NCBI GenBank assembly: GCA_022565665.1
Contig: JAIUMI010000002.1
Coordinates: 207,060 to 271,059, forward strand
Length of the DNA: 64,000 nucleotides
Direction of reading: 5' to 3'
Origin: Glycocaulis sp.
GTDB lineage: Bacteria > Pseudomonadota > Alphaproteobacteria > Caulobacterales > Maricaulaceae
The translations under genes and the position numbers were made by a program. Below the pieces are notes generated by a model. That model saw only the letters and a list, made by a program, of their open reading frames with translations. It ran no database searches and was not told the origin of the DNA. Shown piece after piece: positions 54,333 to 62,344 of the stretch (position 1 is its first letter; each line of letters opens with the position of its first letter).

Positions 54333-56918
54333 ATGGCCTCTCCGGGCGAGATCACTGCGGTCCTGGGACCGACCAATACGGGCAAGACCCATCTTGCTCT
54401 GACCCGCATGCTGGGGCGCTCCTCCGGCGTGATGGGGCTGCCTTTGCGCCTGCTGGCCCGGGAGCTTTACGACCGGGTCGTGAGGGCCAAGGGGGCTGGC
54501 GCCGCCGCGCTCATCACCGGCGAGGAAAAGATCGTGCCGCCCAAGGCGCGCTATTTCCTGTGCACGGTGGAGGCGATGCCGCTCGACATGCGCCCCGCCT
54601 TCCTGGCGATTGACGAGATACAGCTGGCGGCCGACCCGGACCGGGGCCATGTGTTCACCGACCGGCTGCTTCATGCGCGCGGGCGGGAAGAAACCATGCT
54701 GCTGGGCGCGGCCACCATGGCACCCATGCTGTCCAGGCTGGTGCCCGATGCGCGGCATGAGCAGCGCGAGCGTTTTTCCACCCTCACCTATTCAGGCCCG
54801 AAGAAGCTCTCCAGGCTGCCGCGCCGTTCGGCGATTGTCGCGTTTTCGGCCGAGGATGTTTACGCCATTGCCGAGCTGATCCGGCGCCAGCGGGGCGGAG
54901 CCGCCGTGGTAATGGGGGCGCTCTCTCCGCGTACCCGCAACGCACAGGTCGAGCTCTACCAGTCCGGCGAGGTCGACTATCTGGTTGCGACCGATGCCAT
55001 CGGTATGGGTCTGAACATGGATGTCGACCATGTTGCTTTCGCGGCCCTGTCCAAGTTTGACGGCCACCGCCGGCGCCGCCTCACACCGGCCGAGATCGGC
55101 CAGATTGCCGGGCGCGCGGGCCGTTTCCGCACTGACGGCACGTTCGGCGAGACCGGTGATGCCCGGCCGATGGAGGCCGAAACCGTCGAGGCGGTGGAAA
55201 ACCATGAGTTCGCGCCCGTAGGGTCGCTGGTCTGGCGCAATAGCGCGCTCGATTTCTCCAGTCTTGCTGCCTTGCGCAATTCGCTTGCCGCGCCACCGGG
55301 CATACGCGGATTGAAGCGGGTGCGCGGAGCGGTGGACGAACAGGTGCTCGAGACCCTCGCCCGTGACCGCGATATCCAGGACATGGCCCGCATGACGGGC
55401 GGGCTGGAAAGGCTCTGGGATGTTTGCCGAATCCCCGATTTCCGCAAGACCACCGTGGAGGAGCATGCCCGCCTGGTCCAGCGCATATACACCTATCTGA
55501 TGAGCCCGGACGGCGTGCTGCCCGATGCCTGGCTGGACGCCCAGCTTGCCCGGGTCTCCAAACTCTCCGGTGATGTGCACGCGCTATCGCAGCGCCTCGC
55601 CCATGTGCGCACCTGGGCCTATGCGGCCAACCGCGCGGACTGGACCCGTGATCCGGCCGGCTGGCAGGCTCGCACCCGCGAGGTGGAAGACGCCCTGTCA
55701 GACGCGCTGCACGAAGCCTTGATGAGCCGGTTTGTCGACCGGCGCACCTCCGCTTTGGTGCGGGGCCTGCGCGAAAAGGGCGATCTGGCCGCCGGGGTGG
55801 ACCATCAGGGCGAGGTGACGGTGGAAGGTCATTTCGTAGGCCGTCTGAAAGGCCTTAGCTTCAGCGCGGACGCCGCCGCCACACCCATGGCGAGGCGCGC
55901 CGTTGCCGGGGCAGCCATGAAGGCCGTACGCCCCGAGATCAACCGGCGCCTCGGCATGCTGGCGCGAGCGACGGCAGATACGCTGAGGCTCCAGGAAGAC
56001 GGGCTGGTGCTGTGGGATGGCGAACCGGTGGCCCGGCTGGCCGCCTCATCTGACCCCTTCCGGCCCGCAATCAGTCTGATTGGCGGTGAGCTGGGCGCCA
56101 GCGAGGCCGCTGCGCGTGCCATCACCCGGCTTGAAGCCTTCGTGGCAGAAGAAGCAGCCACGCGCCTGAAACCCTTCCTTGCCTTGCGTGAGGCGCTGGG
56201 CGAAGGCCAGATGGAAGGTCTGGCGCGCGGGATAGCCTTCCGGCTTCTGGAGGCAGGGGGCGCAGCGGCGCGCGCGCCACTGGCCGAGACCCTCTCCCAG
56301 CTTTCCACAAGGGAGCGCCGCCAGCTGCGCGCGGCCGGTGTGCGTATCGGGGAGTATGCGGTCTTCATGCCCGCACTTCTCAAACCCTCCGCAGCGGCGC
56401 TCAACGCCTTGCTGCGCGCCGTCCATGCGGGCGATACGCAAAAGCGGTTTGCGCCCCCACCCGGACGGGTGAGCCTTCCTGCCCCGGGAACGGTGAGCGC
56501 GGCGGATCTGACGGCTGCAGGCTATCGCCGCTGCGGCACGCTGGCGGTGCGCATCGACATGCTGGAACGCCTCGCCGACCTGATCCGGGAGGCACGCAAA
56601 CCTCACAAGCGCGGCTGGTTCACACCCTCGCCGGAGATGATGGCGCTGCTGGGCTGCACGCCTGATGCGCTGGAAGAGGTCTTGAGTGCGCTTGGCTACC
56701 GGCGTGTGCAGAAGGCCGATGAAGACAGCCCGGTCTTCTGGGCCGCAAGGCGCCAACGCAGCCGCCCGGCCGTTGCAGGAACGCCCGCGCCAAAGCCCGC
56801 CGATACACCCTTTGGAGCACTGGCTGAACTTAAACTCGCCACGCCGCGCACACGCCCGGACCCGCGCAAGGCAAAGACGGCTGGCCGGACCCGCCAGCGC
56901 AAGGCGCGGCCACAATGA
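54333..56918 (+). CDS. Suv3-like DExH RNA helicase
   Basis: 861 aa. Walker A GPTNTGKTH at 12-20, motif II as AIDEIQLAADPDRG, then YSGPKKL and the C-terminal RecA half VMGALSPRTRNAQVELY, ATDAIGMGLNMDVDHVAF and GQIAGRAGRF. The C-terminal roughly 300 residues form the accessory domains. It matches the alphaproteobacterial Suv3-type helicase that cooperates with RNA decay enzymes. It overlaps the S4 protein gene by 4 nt, so the two are translationally coupled. Confidence 0.93.
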   Translation: MASPGEITAVLGPTNTGKTHLALTRMLGRSSGVMGLPLRLLARELYDRVVRAKGAGAAALITGEEKIVPPKARYFLCTVEAMPLDMRPAFLAIDEIQLAADPDRGHVFTDRLLHARGREETMLLGAATMAPMLSRLVPDARHEQRERFSTLTYSGPKKLSRLPRRSAIVAFSAEDVYAIAELIRRQRGGAAVVMGALSPRTRNAQVELYQSGEVDYLVATDAIGMGLNMDVDHVAFAALSKFDGHRRRRLTPAEIGQIAGRAGRFRTDGTFGETGDARPMEAETVEAVENHEFAPVGSLVWRNSALDFSSLAALRNSLAAPPGIRGLKRVRGAVDEQVLETLARDRDIQDMARMTGGLERLWDVCRIPDFRKTTVEEHARLVQRIYTYLMSPDGVLPDAWLDAQLARVSKLSGDVHALSQRLAHVRTWAYAANRADWTRDPAGWQARTREVEDALSDALHEALMSRFVDRRTSALVRGLREKGDLAAGVDHQGEVTVEGHFVGRLKGLSFSADAAATPMARRAVAGAAMKAVRPEINRRLGMLARATADTLRLQEDGLVLWDGEPVARLAASSDPFRPAISLIGGELGASEAAARAITRLEAFVAEEAATRLKPFLALREALGEGQMEGLARGIAFRLLEAGGAAARAPLAETLSQLSTRERRQLRAAGVRIGEYAVFMPALLKPSAAALNALLRAVHAGDTQKRFAPPPGRVSLPAPGTVSAADLTAAGYRRCGTLAVRIDMLERLADLIREARKPHKRGWFTPSPEMMALLGCTPDALEEVLSALGYRRVQKADEDSPVFWAARRQRSRPAVAGTPAPKPADTPFGALAELKLATPRTRPDPRKAKTAGRTRQRKARPQ

Positions 56919-57187
56919 GCGAGGCCCGCCAGCGCGTTGATGTCTGGCTGTTCCAGGCCCGCTTCCTGAAATCACGCGCGCTCGCGGCCCGTTTCGTGTC
57001 GGACGGACAGGTGCGTCTGGAACGCGCAGGCCTGATATCACGGCTGGAAAAGCCCGCTCACCCGGTCCAGCCGGGCGACATACTCAGCTTTGCCCATGGC
57101 GGGCTGATCTGCAGGGTGGAAATAAGGGCGCTGGGTGTCCGGCGCGGGCCGGCGGCCGAAGCCCGCCTGCTGTATGAATTGCGCTGA
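56915..57187 (+). CDS. S4 domain RNA-binding protein (Hsp15/HslR-like)
   Basis: 90 aa: RVDVWLFQARFLKSRALAAR followed by SDGQVRLERAGLISRLEKPA, the S4-fold helix-turn and loop. GDILSFAHGGLICRVEI is the final strand. Homologues rescue stalled 50S subunits. Co-expression with a Suv3 helicase suggests work on structured RNA or ribosomes. Overlaps the helicase gene by 4 nt (ATGA). Confidence 0.9.
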   Translation: MSEARQRVDVWLFQARFLKSRALAARFVSDGQVRLERAGLISRLEKPAHPVQPGDILSFAHGGLICRVEIRALGVRRGPAAEARLLYELR

Positions 57188-57280
57188 AACGCCTGCAGGA
57201 CGCACCGCAACAATTGACAAATGCCCGGCCGGGTACCATGTCGCGGTGGCCTGCCCCGTTGAGAAAGCCCGCCCGCCTCC

Positions 57281-57622
57281 ATGACCTATATCGTCACCGA
57301 TGCCTGCATACGCTGCAAGTTCACCGATTGCGTGGAAGTCTGCCCCGTAGACTGCTTCTACGAAGGCGAGAACATGCTCGTCATCCATCCTGACGAGTGC
57401 ATCGATTGCGGCGTGTGCGAACCGGAGTGCCCAGTAGAGGCGATCAAGCCCGACACTGAAGACGACAGTGACGGCAAGTGGCTGGCTCTGAACTCGAAGT
57501 ATGCGGCAGAATGGCCAAACATCACCAAACGCAAAGATGCGCCTGCTGACGCTGCCCAATTTGAAACGGAAACCGGGAAACTGGAGAAGTATTTCTCCGA
57601 TAAACCGGGTTCCGGCGATTAG
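57281..57622 (+). CDS. fdxA: seven-iron ferredoxin FdxA
   Basis: 113 aa. The N-terminal clusters are seen in [20 protein letters not shown] and in [20 protein letters not shown]: one 3Fe-4S and one 4Fe-4S cluster in characterised homologues. The last 40 residues ([14 protein letters not shown] onward) form the usual C-terminal extension. It is a single gene, with TTGACA 63 nt upstream as a possible -35 element, and precedes carD by 239 bp. Confidence 0.96.
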   Translation: MTYIVTDACIRCKFTDCVEVCPVDCFYEGENMLVIHPDECIDCGVCEPECPVEAIKPDTEDDSDGKWLALNSKYAAEWPNITKRKDAPADAAQFETETGKLEKYFSDKPGSGD

Positions 57623-57673
57623 ATTTGTAGTTACTTGAAAAAACGCTCTCTTAACGCTTCGCAAACGCAGCAA

Positions 57674-57702
57674 TTGAAATTCTGTCACGTTTATGTTAGC
57701 TT
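57674..57702 (+). promoter_or_regulatory. candidate sigma-70 promoter upstream of carD
   Basis: TTGAAA (57674-57679), 17-bp spacer, TAGCTT (57697-57702), in an AT-rich part of the 239-bp fdxA-carD gap. It would leave a leader of about 150 nt. Supported only by motif and spacing. Confidence 0.35.
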
Positions 57703-57861
57703 AACATTCTTCGATAACCGCGCTTTTGCGGGCCCGTCAGGGAAATTGCGTTGATCTGATCTCTCGTCTTTATGCTGTCCACTCCGGTTTCACCGGTGGG
57801 GGCACTATTGACGGTTTTCCAGCGCCCTGATCGCCCCTCAAGGCTGGCCAAGAGAGTGTCG

Positions 57862-58380
57862 ATGACCAAGAAAACTGCCAATGACAACAAGACCTTCAAG
57901 AAGGGTGACTACATCGTTTATCCGGCCCATGGCGTTGGCCGGGTAACCGGGGTGGAGAAGGAAACCGTCGCAGGCTTCGATATCGAGGTTTATGTGGTGT
58001 CCTTCGAGCAGGACAAGATGACACTGCGCGTGCCGACCGCGAAAGCGATCGCCTCGGGCATGCGGCCGCTGGCCAATGACAAGGTGCTGGCCGATGCGCT
58101 GAAAACCCTGCGCGGCAAGGCCAAGGTGAAGCGCACCATGTGGAGCCGCCGCGCTCAGGAATACGAAGCCAAGATCAATTCCGGCGACCTTATCTCCATC
58201 GCCGAAGTGGTGCGCGACCTGCACCGCCATGAAGATCAGCCCGAGCCCTCCTATTCGGAGCGCCAGCTTTACGAATCCGCGCTGGACCGCATGGTCCGCG
58301 AAGTCGCGGCCGTGGAGAAGGTGGACCGGGAGAAGGCTCTGGAAATCCTGTCCTCCTCACTGCAGAAGAAGGCAGCCTAG
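57862..58380 (+). CDS. carD: CarD family transcriptional regulator
   Basis: 172 aa. The RNA-polymerase-interacting domain is at the N-terminus (KKGDYIVYPAHGVGRVTGVE), with EVYVVSFEQDKMTLRVPTAK, and a C-terminal helical DNA-binding domain includes RAQEYEAKINSGDLISIAEV and QLYESALDRMVREVAAVE. It binds RNA polymerase and stabilises open complexes at rRNA and other promoters in homologues. ATG 57862 is the family-like start; the frame extends upstream to 57772 without homology. It has its own terminator and precedes rpoH. Confidence 0.94.
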   Translation: MTKKTANDNKTFKKGDYIVYPAHGVGRVTGVEKETVAGFDIEVYVVSFEQDKMTLRVPTAKAIASGMRPLANDKVLADALKTLRGKAKVKRTMWSRRAQEYEAKINSGDLISIAEVVRDLHRHEDQPEPSYSERQLYESALDRMVREVAAVEKVDREKALEILSSSLQKKAA

Positions 58381-58412
58381 GGATCAGGCTTTCATGGCCG
58401 ATCTGCTCAAAG

Positions 58413-58441
58413 ACGCCCCGCCCTCACCGGCGGGGCGTTTT
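58413..58441 (+). terminator. intrinsic terminator after carD
   Basis: 10-bp stem ACGCCCCGCC / GGCGGGGCGT with loop CTCACC, then TTTTCG. Located 33 nt after the carD stop. Confidence 0.88.
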
Positions 58442-58561
58442 CGTTCCGCCTGCGCGCCGTGTGCAGGGAATGTGGCGCAAATGTGATCCGGTGAACGGTG
58501 TGCGCGCGTATATCTGACAAATACACAGCAAGCCCCTTCCAGATGCGAAAAGGCGAGCATA

Positions 58562-59461
58562 ATGGCACAGACGTCGCAGACCGCTTCCCGCCGCAGCGTG
58601 GACCCCGACCGGGCCTTCATGAAAACGGCCATGGCCGTGCCGCTTCTCGAACGCGAGGAAGAGCTGGAACTGGCGATTGCGTGGAAGGATGAGCGCGACG
58701 AGCAGGCCCTGCACAAGCTGACCACCGCCTATATGCGCCTCGTCATCGCCGTGGCGGCGAAGTTCAAGCATTACGGCCTGCCCTTCGCTGATCTGGTGCA
58801 GGAAGGCAATATCGGGCTGATGCAGGCGGCCGCCCGCTTCGAGCCGGAGCGCGGCGTGCGCTTTTCCACCTATGCGGCCTGGTGGATCCGCTCCTCCATT
58901 CAGGACTATGTGCTGAGGAACTGGTCCATCGTGCGCACCGGTACGACCGCCGCGCAGAAATCCCTCTTCTTCAATCTGCGCCGCCTGCGCGCCCTGATCC
59001 GCGACACCGGTTCAGGTGCGCTCAGCCCGGAAAACCGCGCCTATGTCGCCCAGGCCCTGAAAGTGGGCGAGGACGATGTGGACTCCATGGCCGCGCGCCT
59101 CTCGGCTGTGGACCGCTCGCTCAACGCGCCCTTTACCGAGGAGGGCGATGGCGAGTGGCAAGACCTGCTGGCCGATGAGCGCCCTGATCCGGAGGCCGCC
59201 GTCATGGATGAGCGTGACACTTCAAGGCGCAAGGCCTGGCTCGCTGATGCGATGGACCGTCTGTCCGCGCGCGAGCGCCATATCATCGCCCAGCGGCGGC
59301 TGACCGACGACTCCGTCACGCTGGAAAAGCTGGGTGAGGAGTTGGGCATCTCGAAAGAGCGCGTACGCCAGATCGAGCATCAGGCCCTCATAAAGCTGAA
59401 AAAGGCGCTCACCGAGATCACCGGCGACCCGGAAGAAGCCGGCCTGATCCCGGCGGGCTAG
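58562..59461 (+). CDS. rpoH: RNA polymerase sigma-32 (heat-shock) factor
   Basis: 299 aa. Sigma-70 regions 2.1-2.4 (LVQEGNIGLMQAAARFEPER, YAAWWIRSSIQDYVLRNW) are complete, and the diagnostic RpoH box QKSLFFNLR is at 132-140. Region 4 ends SKERVRQIEHQALIKLKK. It would direct heat-shock transcription. Alphaproteobacteria often carry two RpoH paralogues; which one this is cannot be told. Its TAG shares CTAG with the convergent nuclease-like gene. Confidence 0.95.
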   Translation: MAQTSQTASRRSVDPDRAFMKTAMAVPLLEREEELELAIAWKDERDEQALHKLTTAYMRLVIAVAAKFKHYGLPFADLVQEGNIGLMQAAARFEPERGVRFSTYAAWWIRSSIQDYVLRNWSIVRTGTTAAQKSLFFNLRRLRALIRDTGSGALSPENRAYVAQALKVGEDDVDSMAARLSAVDRSLNAPFTEEGDGEWQDLLADERPDPEAAVMDERDTSRRKAWLADAMDRLSARERHIIAQRRLTDDSVTLEKLGEELGISKERVRQIEHQALIKLKKALTEITGDPEEAGLIPAG

Positions 59462-60294
59462 CGCCCGGGCAGCGGAGCCGGCTCTGGCGCATCGATAAGT
59501 TCCAGCGCCTGTGGATGATCGAGCGTGATCATCGGCCCGTTCTCCTCATACATCCAGCCGCGTACGCGCACGATCGTGCCCGCAAGCGCGCGCAGATCGA
59601 TGTCCTCAGCCTCGAAGCGGCGCTGATCGCGGCGCATGATCTGAACCGTGAAATCAGTGCGCCAGTCCGTGCCGAAATTGAGATAGATGCGCCCGTCACG
59701 CGCCTGACCGGTGGAAATGACCCGGCCTTGCACGATCTGCACACTGTCAAGATAAGGCGCAAGCGCATTGGGGTCGGTGGTGTGGACCAGAAGATCCCGC
59801 AAGCCCCATGCACCAAGTCCTGCGAGCCTTGCTTCCTCCTCCAGCATCAGGAGCCGGGGGGTGTGGGCGGTGTTGTCGGCATAGCTGTCGACGGCAGCGA
59901 GGCCTTCGGTCACCAGCATTTCCTGCAGGCTGGAGCCGTCGGGCAGGCGGGCGGTGACCAGCCAGACGCCGTGCCGGTTGCGTCCCGGCCCGGCAGGAAC
60001 CAGCTCCAGCGCGCCGCCGACTTCAGCCAGCAAGGCCTCCAGTCGCGCGCGGGCAAGCTCTGCAGACGGCCCCGAGCGCGGCGCGCGGATACCGGCAAGG
60101 CGTACCTCGCTGCGTTCATCTTCCTGCCAGTGGATGAACCGGTCCCCCGAGAGCGTTCTGGCCGCGCCAGGCGCGGTGTCCACAGCCAGAGGCGCAGGCT
60201 CGCTGGCGCGCGGTTCGCCACAGGCCGCGAGCAGCCCTGCCAGAGCCAACCAGATGCCTGCCCGCAAGGCGCACGTCTCCCCGTCCCGCTTCAC
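59458..60294 (-). CDS. thermonuclease-like (SNase-fold) lipoprotein
   Basis: About 278 aa, lipobox LAGLLAAC near residues 18-25. The middle third resembles staphylococcal-nuclease (SNase) folds: VRLAGIRAPRSGPSAELARA, then MLVTEGLAAVDSY and EEEARLAGLGAWG. The catalytic Arg/Glu/Arg set is only partly recognisable, so nuclease activity is doubtful. A C-terminal OB-like portion (VIST...YLNFGTDWRTDF) follows. The start codon is uncertain: GTG at 60294 or a TTG 30 nt on, after CGGGGAG. Confidence 0.75.
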   Translation of the reverse strand: MKRDGETCALRAGIWLALAGLLAACGEPRASEPAPLAVDTAPGAARTLSGDRFIHWQEDERSEVRLAGIRAPRSGPSAELARARLEALLAEVGGALELVPAGPGRNRHGVWLVTARLPDGSSLQEMLVTEGLAAVDSYADNTAHTPRLLMLEEEARLAGLGAWGLRDLLVHTTDPNALAPYLDSVQIVQGRVISTGQARDGRIYLNFGTDWRTDFTVQIMRRDQRRFEAEDIDLRALAGTIVRVRGWMYEENGPMITLDHPQALELIDAPEPAPLPGR

Positions 60295-60348
60295 CCCAGT
60301 CTGGCAAGACGCCGGAGCGGAGTGAAGCGCAAACGGGTGTGAACCCCC

Positions 60349-60729
60349 CTAAAAGAAGATTTCGGCGGCAAAGAAGGCGAAGAAGAAGCCCACCGCCCAG
60401 ACAATGGCGGCCGAGACGAGCACGATACCGCCCCAGCGGCGCATCCGGGCGCAGGCCGCCGCCTGTTTGGGGTCAGCCGGGCAGGGCGCATTGCGGGTGA
60501 ACCAGCGCATGGCGAAGGCTCCCAGCAATAACGCCCCCGACAGGGCAAAGAGCGGCCCCTTCCATGCGGTGAAGGCGACAAGGCCCGGCACATTGGCCAC
60601 CAGCCCTGCCATCACCGCCCCGGCCCCGATGGTGACCAGAAGGGCGGGCAGCGCACAACAGATGAGCGTTGATACGCTGGCAAACAGGGCGATGACCGGT
60701 GCCCCCGCCTCACGCAGGGCAAGGCGCAT
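60349..60729 (-). CDS. MerT-like membrane metal transporter
   Basis: 126 aa with about four hydrophobic segments. A vicinal cysteine pair at 24-25 (LICCALPALL) lies in the first membrane helix, as in MerT, and a second pair Cys83 and Cys93 (APCPADPKQAAACAR) lies in the following loop. This is the MerT pattern for passing Hg(II) or another soft metal inward. The ATG overlaps the preceding HMA-like gene as TAATG, so both are made together. Metal specificity cannot be read from the sequence. Confidence 0.75.
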   Translation of the reverse strand: MRLALREAGAPVIALFASVSTLICCALPALLVTIGAGAVMAGLVANVPGLVAFTAWKGPLFALSGALLLGAFAMRWFTRNAPCPADPKQAAACARMRRWGGIVLVSAAIVWAVGFFFAFFAAEIFF

Positions 60730-61100
60730 TAGCGGGCCTCCGCGCGGCGGATGCCGTTTTCCTGATAGCCAGACCGCCGGATCAGATCGGAGATGGCGGC
60801 ATCTTCCATCTGCGCGCCCTCACGCAGCACGAAGGTCAGCGTCTTGGCATCAAGATCGACCGTGGCCGCCGCCACTTCAGCGCGCCGCTCGAAGGTGCGC
60901 GTCATGGCGAGGGCGCAGAAATCGCACACGGCGCCCAGCACGTCGACGATGACCAGCGAACCGCCTTCATCGAGGGCAGTCTGCATGGCCGGTGTGATCT
61001 GGGCTTCGGACAGCTCTTCCTGGGCCATGGCCAGCGGCGGCGCCATCAGCGGCACCGAAACGGCAAGAGCGACGGCAAGGGCAAGATTGCGGATAGACAT
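60729..61100 (-). CDS. MerP-like periplasmic heavy-metal-binding protein
   Basis: 123 aa with signal peptide (MSIRNLALAVALAVSVPLMA, cleavage near AMAQ). The mature domain reads VDVLGAVCDFCALAMTRTFE, with the CxxC metal site Cys59-Asp-Phe-Cys62 in HMA position, and VDLDAKTLTFVLREG as the next strands, ending ISDLIRRSGY. The residues between the cysteines (DF) differ from the usual GMxCxxC of MerP. Its stop overlaps the MerT-like start. Confidence 0.78.
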   Translation of the reverse strand: MSIRNLALAVALAVSVPLMAPPLAMAQEELSEAQITPAMQTALDEGGSLVIVDVLGAVCDFCALAMTRTFERRAEVAAATVDLDAKTLTFVLREGAQMEDAAISDLIRRSGYQENGIRRAEAR

Positions 61101-61133
61101 GGAATGTCTCCTATTAAATGAGGTTTGACCGCT

Positions 61134-61778
61134 TCAGAAGCGGTACTGGAACTGGAGGAAGGGTTTGTCGTCGGTGACCGACCAGCCGAATTCGGCCATG
61201 AGCGGGCCCTGGAAGAAGCGCACCAGCGGCGTGACGCCAACCGGATTTTCCGCTTGCGGGCTGTGCTCCACCTGCACCATCAGCCAGGTGTGGAGCGCGC
61301 CGTAATTGGCCACGTAAGGGGCAACGCCCAGCCTTGCGGACTGCATGGCCTTCTCCCCCACCGTGTCGCCGGCAAAGCCTCTGGCCATGTAGGAAACGAA
61401 CCAGCGGCGCGTCTCCCAGTCGGCCATCAGCCCCAGCGAGCCGGCCGCACCGGTGCCTGCCGGGTTGTCATCCACGCCATAGGCTAGGCCCGCCGCGCCA
61501 GACAGATAGAGATTGGCCTGATAGTCCGCACCGAACCAGCGTTTGGCGAGCCAGGTAAGCTGGGCGCCGTGAAAGGCGTGATCGTCCTCACGGTGCCACT
61601 CCCCGCGATAGCCGATGGAGTAGCGGTGATGGGGCGTGTAATGCGCCCAGATGGCGCTCATGTCGCGGTCATGCTCGGTGATGAACGTGCGGCCGCCTTC
61701 ATAGGATACCGGACGGGCATCGGCGATGCCGCCGGATGCAAGCGCCAGTGCCGCGCCTGCAAATATGTATTGTTTCAA
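61134..61778 (-). CDS. putative outer-membrane beta-barrel protein of the MerT/P-like cluster
   Basis: 214 aa, starting with TTG at 61778 after AAGGGAAGGA (signal peptide MKQYIFAGAALALASGGIAD). The mature part is strand-rich with Tyr/Trp-bearing alternations (HYTPHHRYSIGYRGEWHRED, RRWFVSYMARGF) and ends in FLQFQYRF, a terminal aromatic as in outer-membrane barrels. His and acidic residues near the start could bind metal. No named family recognised. It lies 33 nt before the MerP-like gene, which fits an outer-membrane entry step for that pathway. Upstream in-frame codons to 61985 are GC-rich and not coding-like. Confidence 0.65.
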   Translation of the reverse strand: MKQYIFAGAALALASGGIADARPVSYEGGRTFITEHDRDMSAIWAHYTPHHRYSIGYRGEWHREDDHAFHGAQLTWLAKRWFGADYQANLYLSGAAGLAYGVDDNPAGTGAAGSLGLMADWETRRWFVSYMARGFAGDTVGEKAMQSARLGVAPYVANYGALHTWLMVQVEHSPQAENPVGVTPLVRFFQGPLMAEFGWSVTDDKPFLQFQYRF

Positions 61779-61846
61779 GGGGTTTTCCTTCCCTTCTGAT
61801 CGTTCCGCCGGACGCGGGCGAGCGCCCGTGCCATCTGCTGGAAGGA

Positions 61847-62212
61847 TCAGGCCCGGGGAGGGGGCGGGTCGTGGGCAGGCGCGAGAGAGAGAGCCGTCTT
61901 CACGGCGAACAGGCGCGGCGCGCCGTGCAAGGCGGTTCCGGCAACCGGAACCATGTCCGCCGTCAGGCCGATGCCGAGCGCACAATCAACACAGGCCGCA
62001 CCGCCCTGACAGGCAGCCTCATCTGTAGCTTCGGCAGGTTGTCCGGCCTCCGGATCAAATCCGGCAGGCCAGTGACAGGGGGGAAGATGGGCGTAAGCAT
62101 GCGCCTGCGCATCTGCCTCGCCCGCACCTGCGCCCGATTGCGCAAGCGCGCAATTGGCGGTGCCGGTGACCGCAAAGGCGAGCATGACAAGGCTGGTGAG
62201 AAGCGCGCGCAT
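61847..62212 (-). CDS. small Cys/His-containing secreted protein (DUF2946-like)
   Basis: 121 aa. Signal peptide MRALLTSLVMLAFAVTGTAN; then a short soluble part with AYAHLPPCHWPAG and DEAACQGGAACVDCALGIG, i.e. several Cys and His residues spaced like the DUF2946 group found beside metal-handling genes. It lies first in the minus-strand run leading to the outer-membrane, MerP-like and MerT-like genes. A metal-binding role is inferred from residues and position only. Confidence 0.55.
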   Translation of the reverse strand: MRALLTSLVMLAFAVTGTANCALAQSGAGAGEADAQAHAYAHLPPCHWPAGFDPEAGQPAEATDEAACQGGAACVDCALGIGLTADMVPVAGTALHGAPRLFAVKTALSLAPAHDPPPPRA

Positions 62213-62278
62213 GGCCCTTTCATATCCGCCTTGCCCGTTCAGGGCCAGTCACAAGCGGGTTACTCCGCGCCGCGCGCG

Positions 62279-62315
62279 AAAAAGAAAGGGCGCGGAAGGT
62301 GTCCCCTCCGCGCCC
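62279..62315 (-). terminator. intrinsic terminator after the TonB-dependent receptor gene
   Basis: 9-bp stem GGGCGCGGA / TCCGCGCCC (62288-62296 and 62307-62315) with, on the minus strand, TTTCTTTTTC after it. Located 30 nt past the stop codon. Confidence 0.8.
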
Positions 62316-62344
62316 CGCTGGCAGTCTTTTGATCGGCTTGGCGC

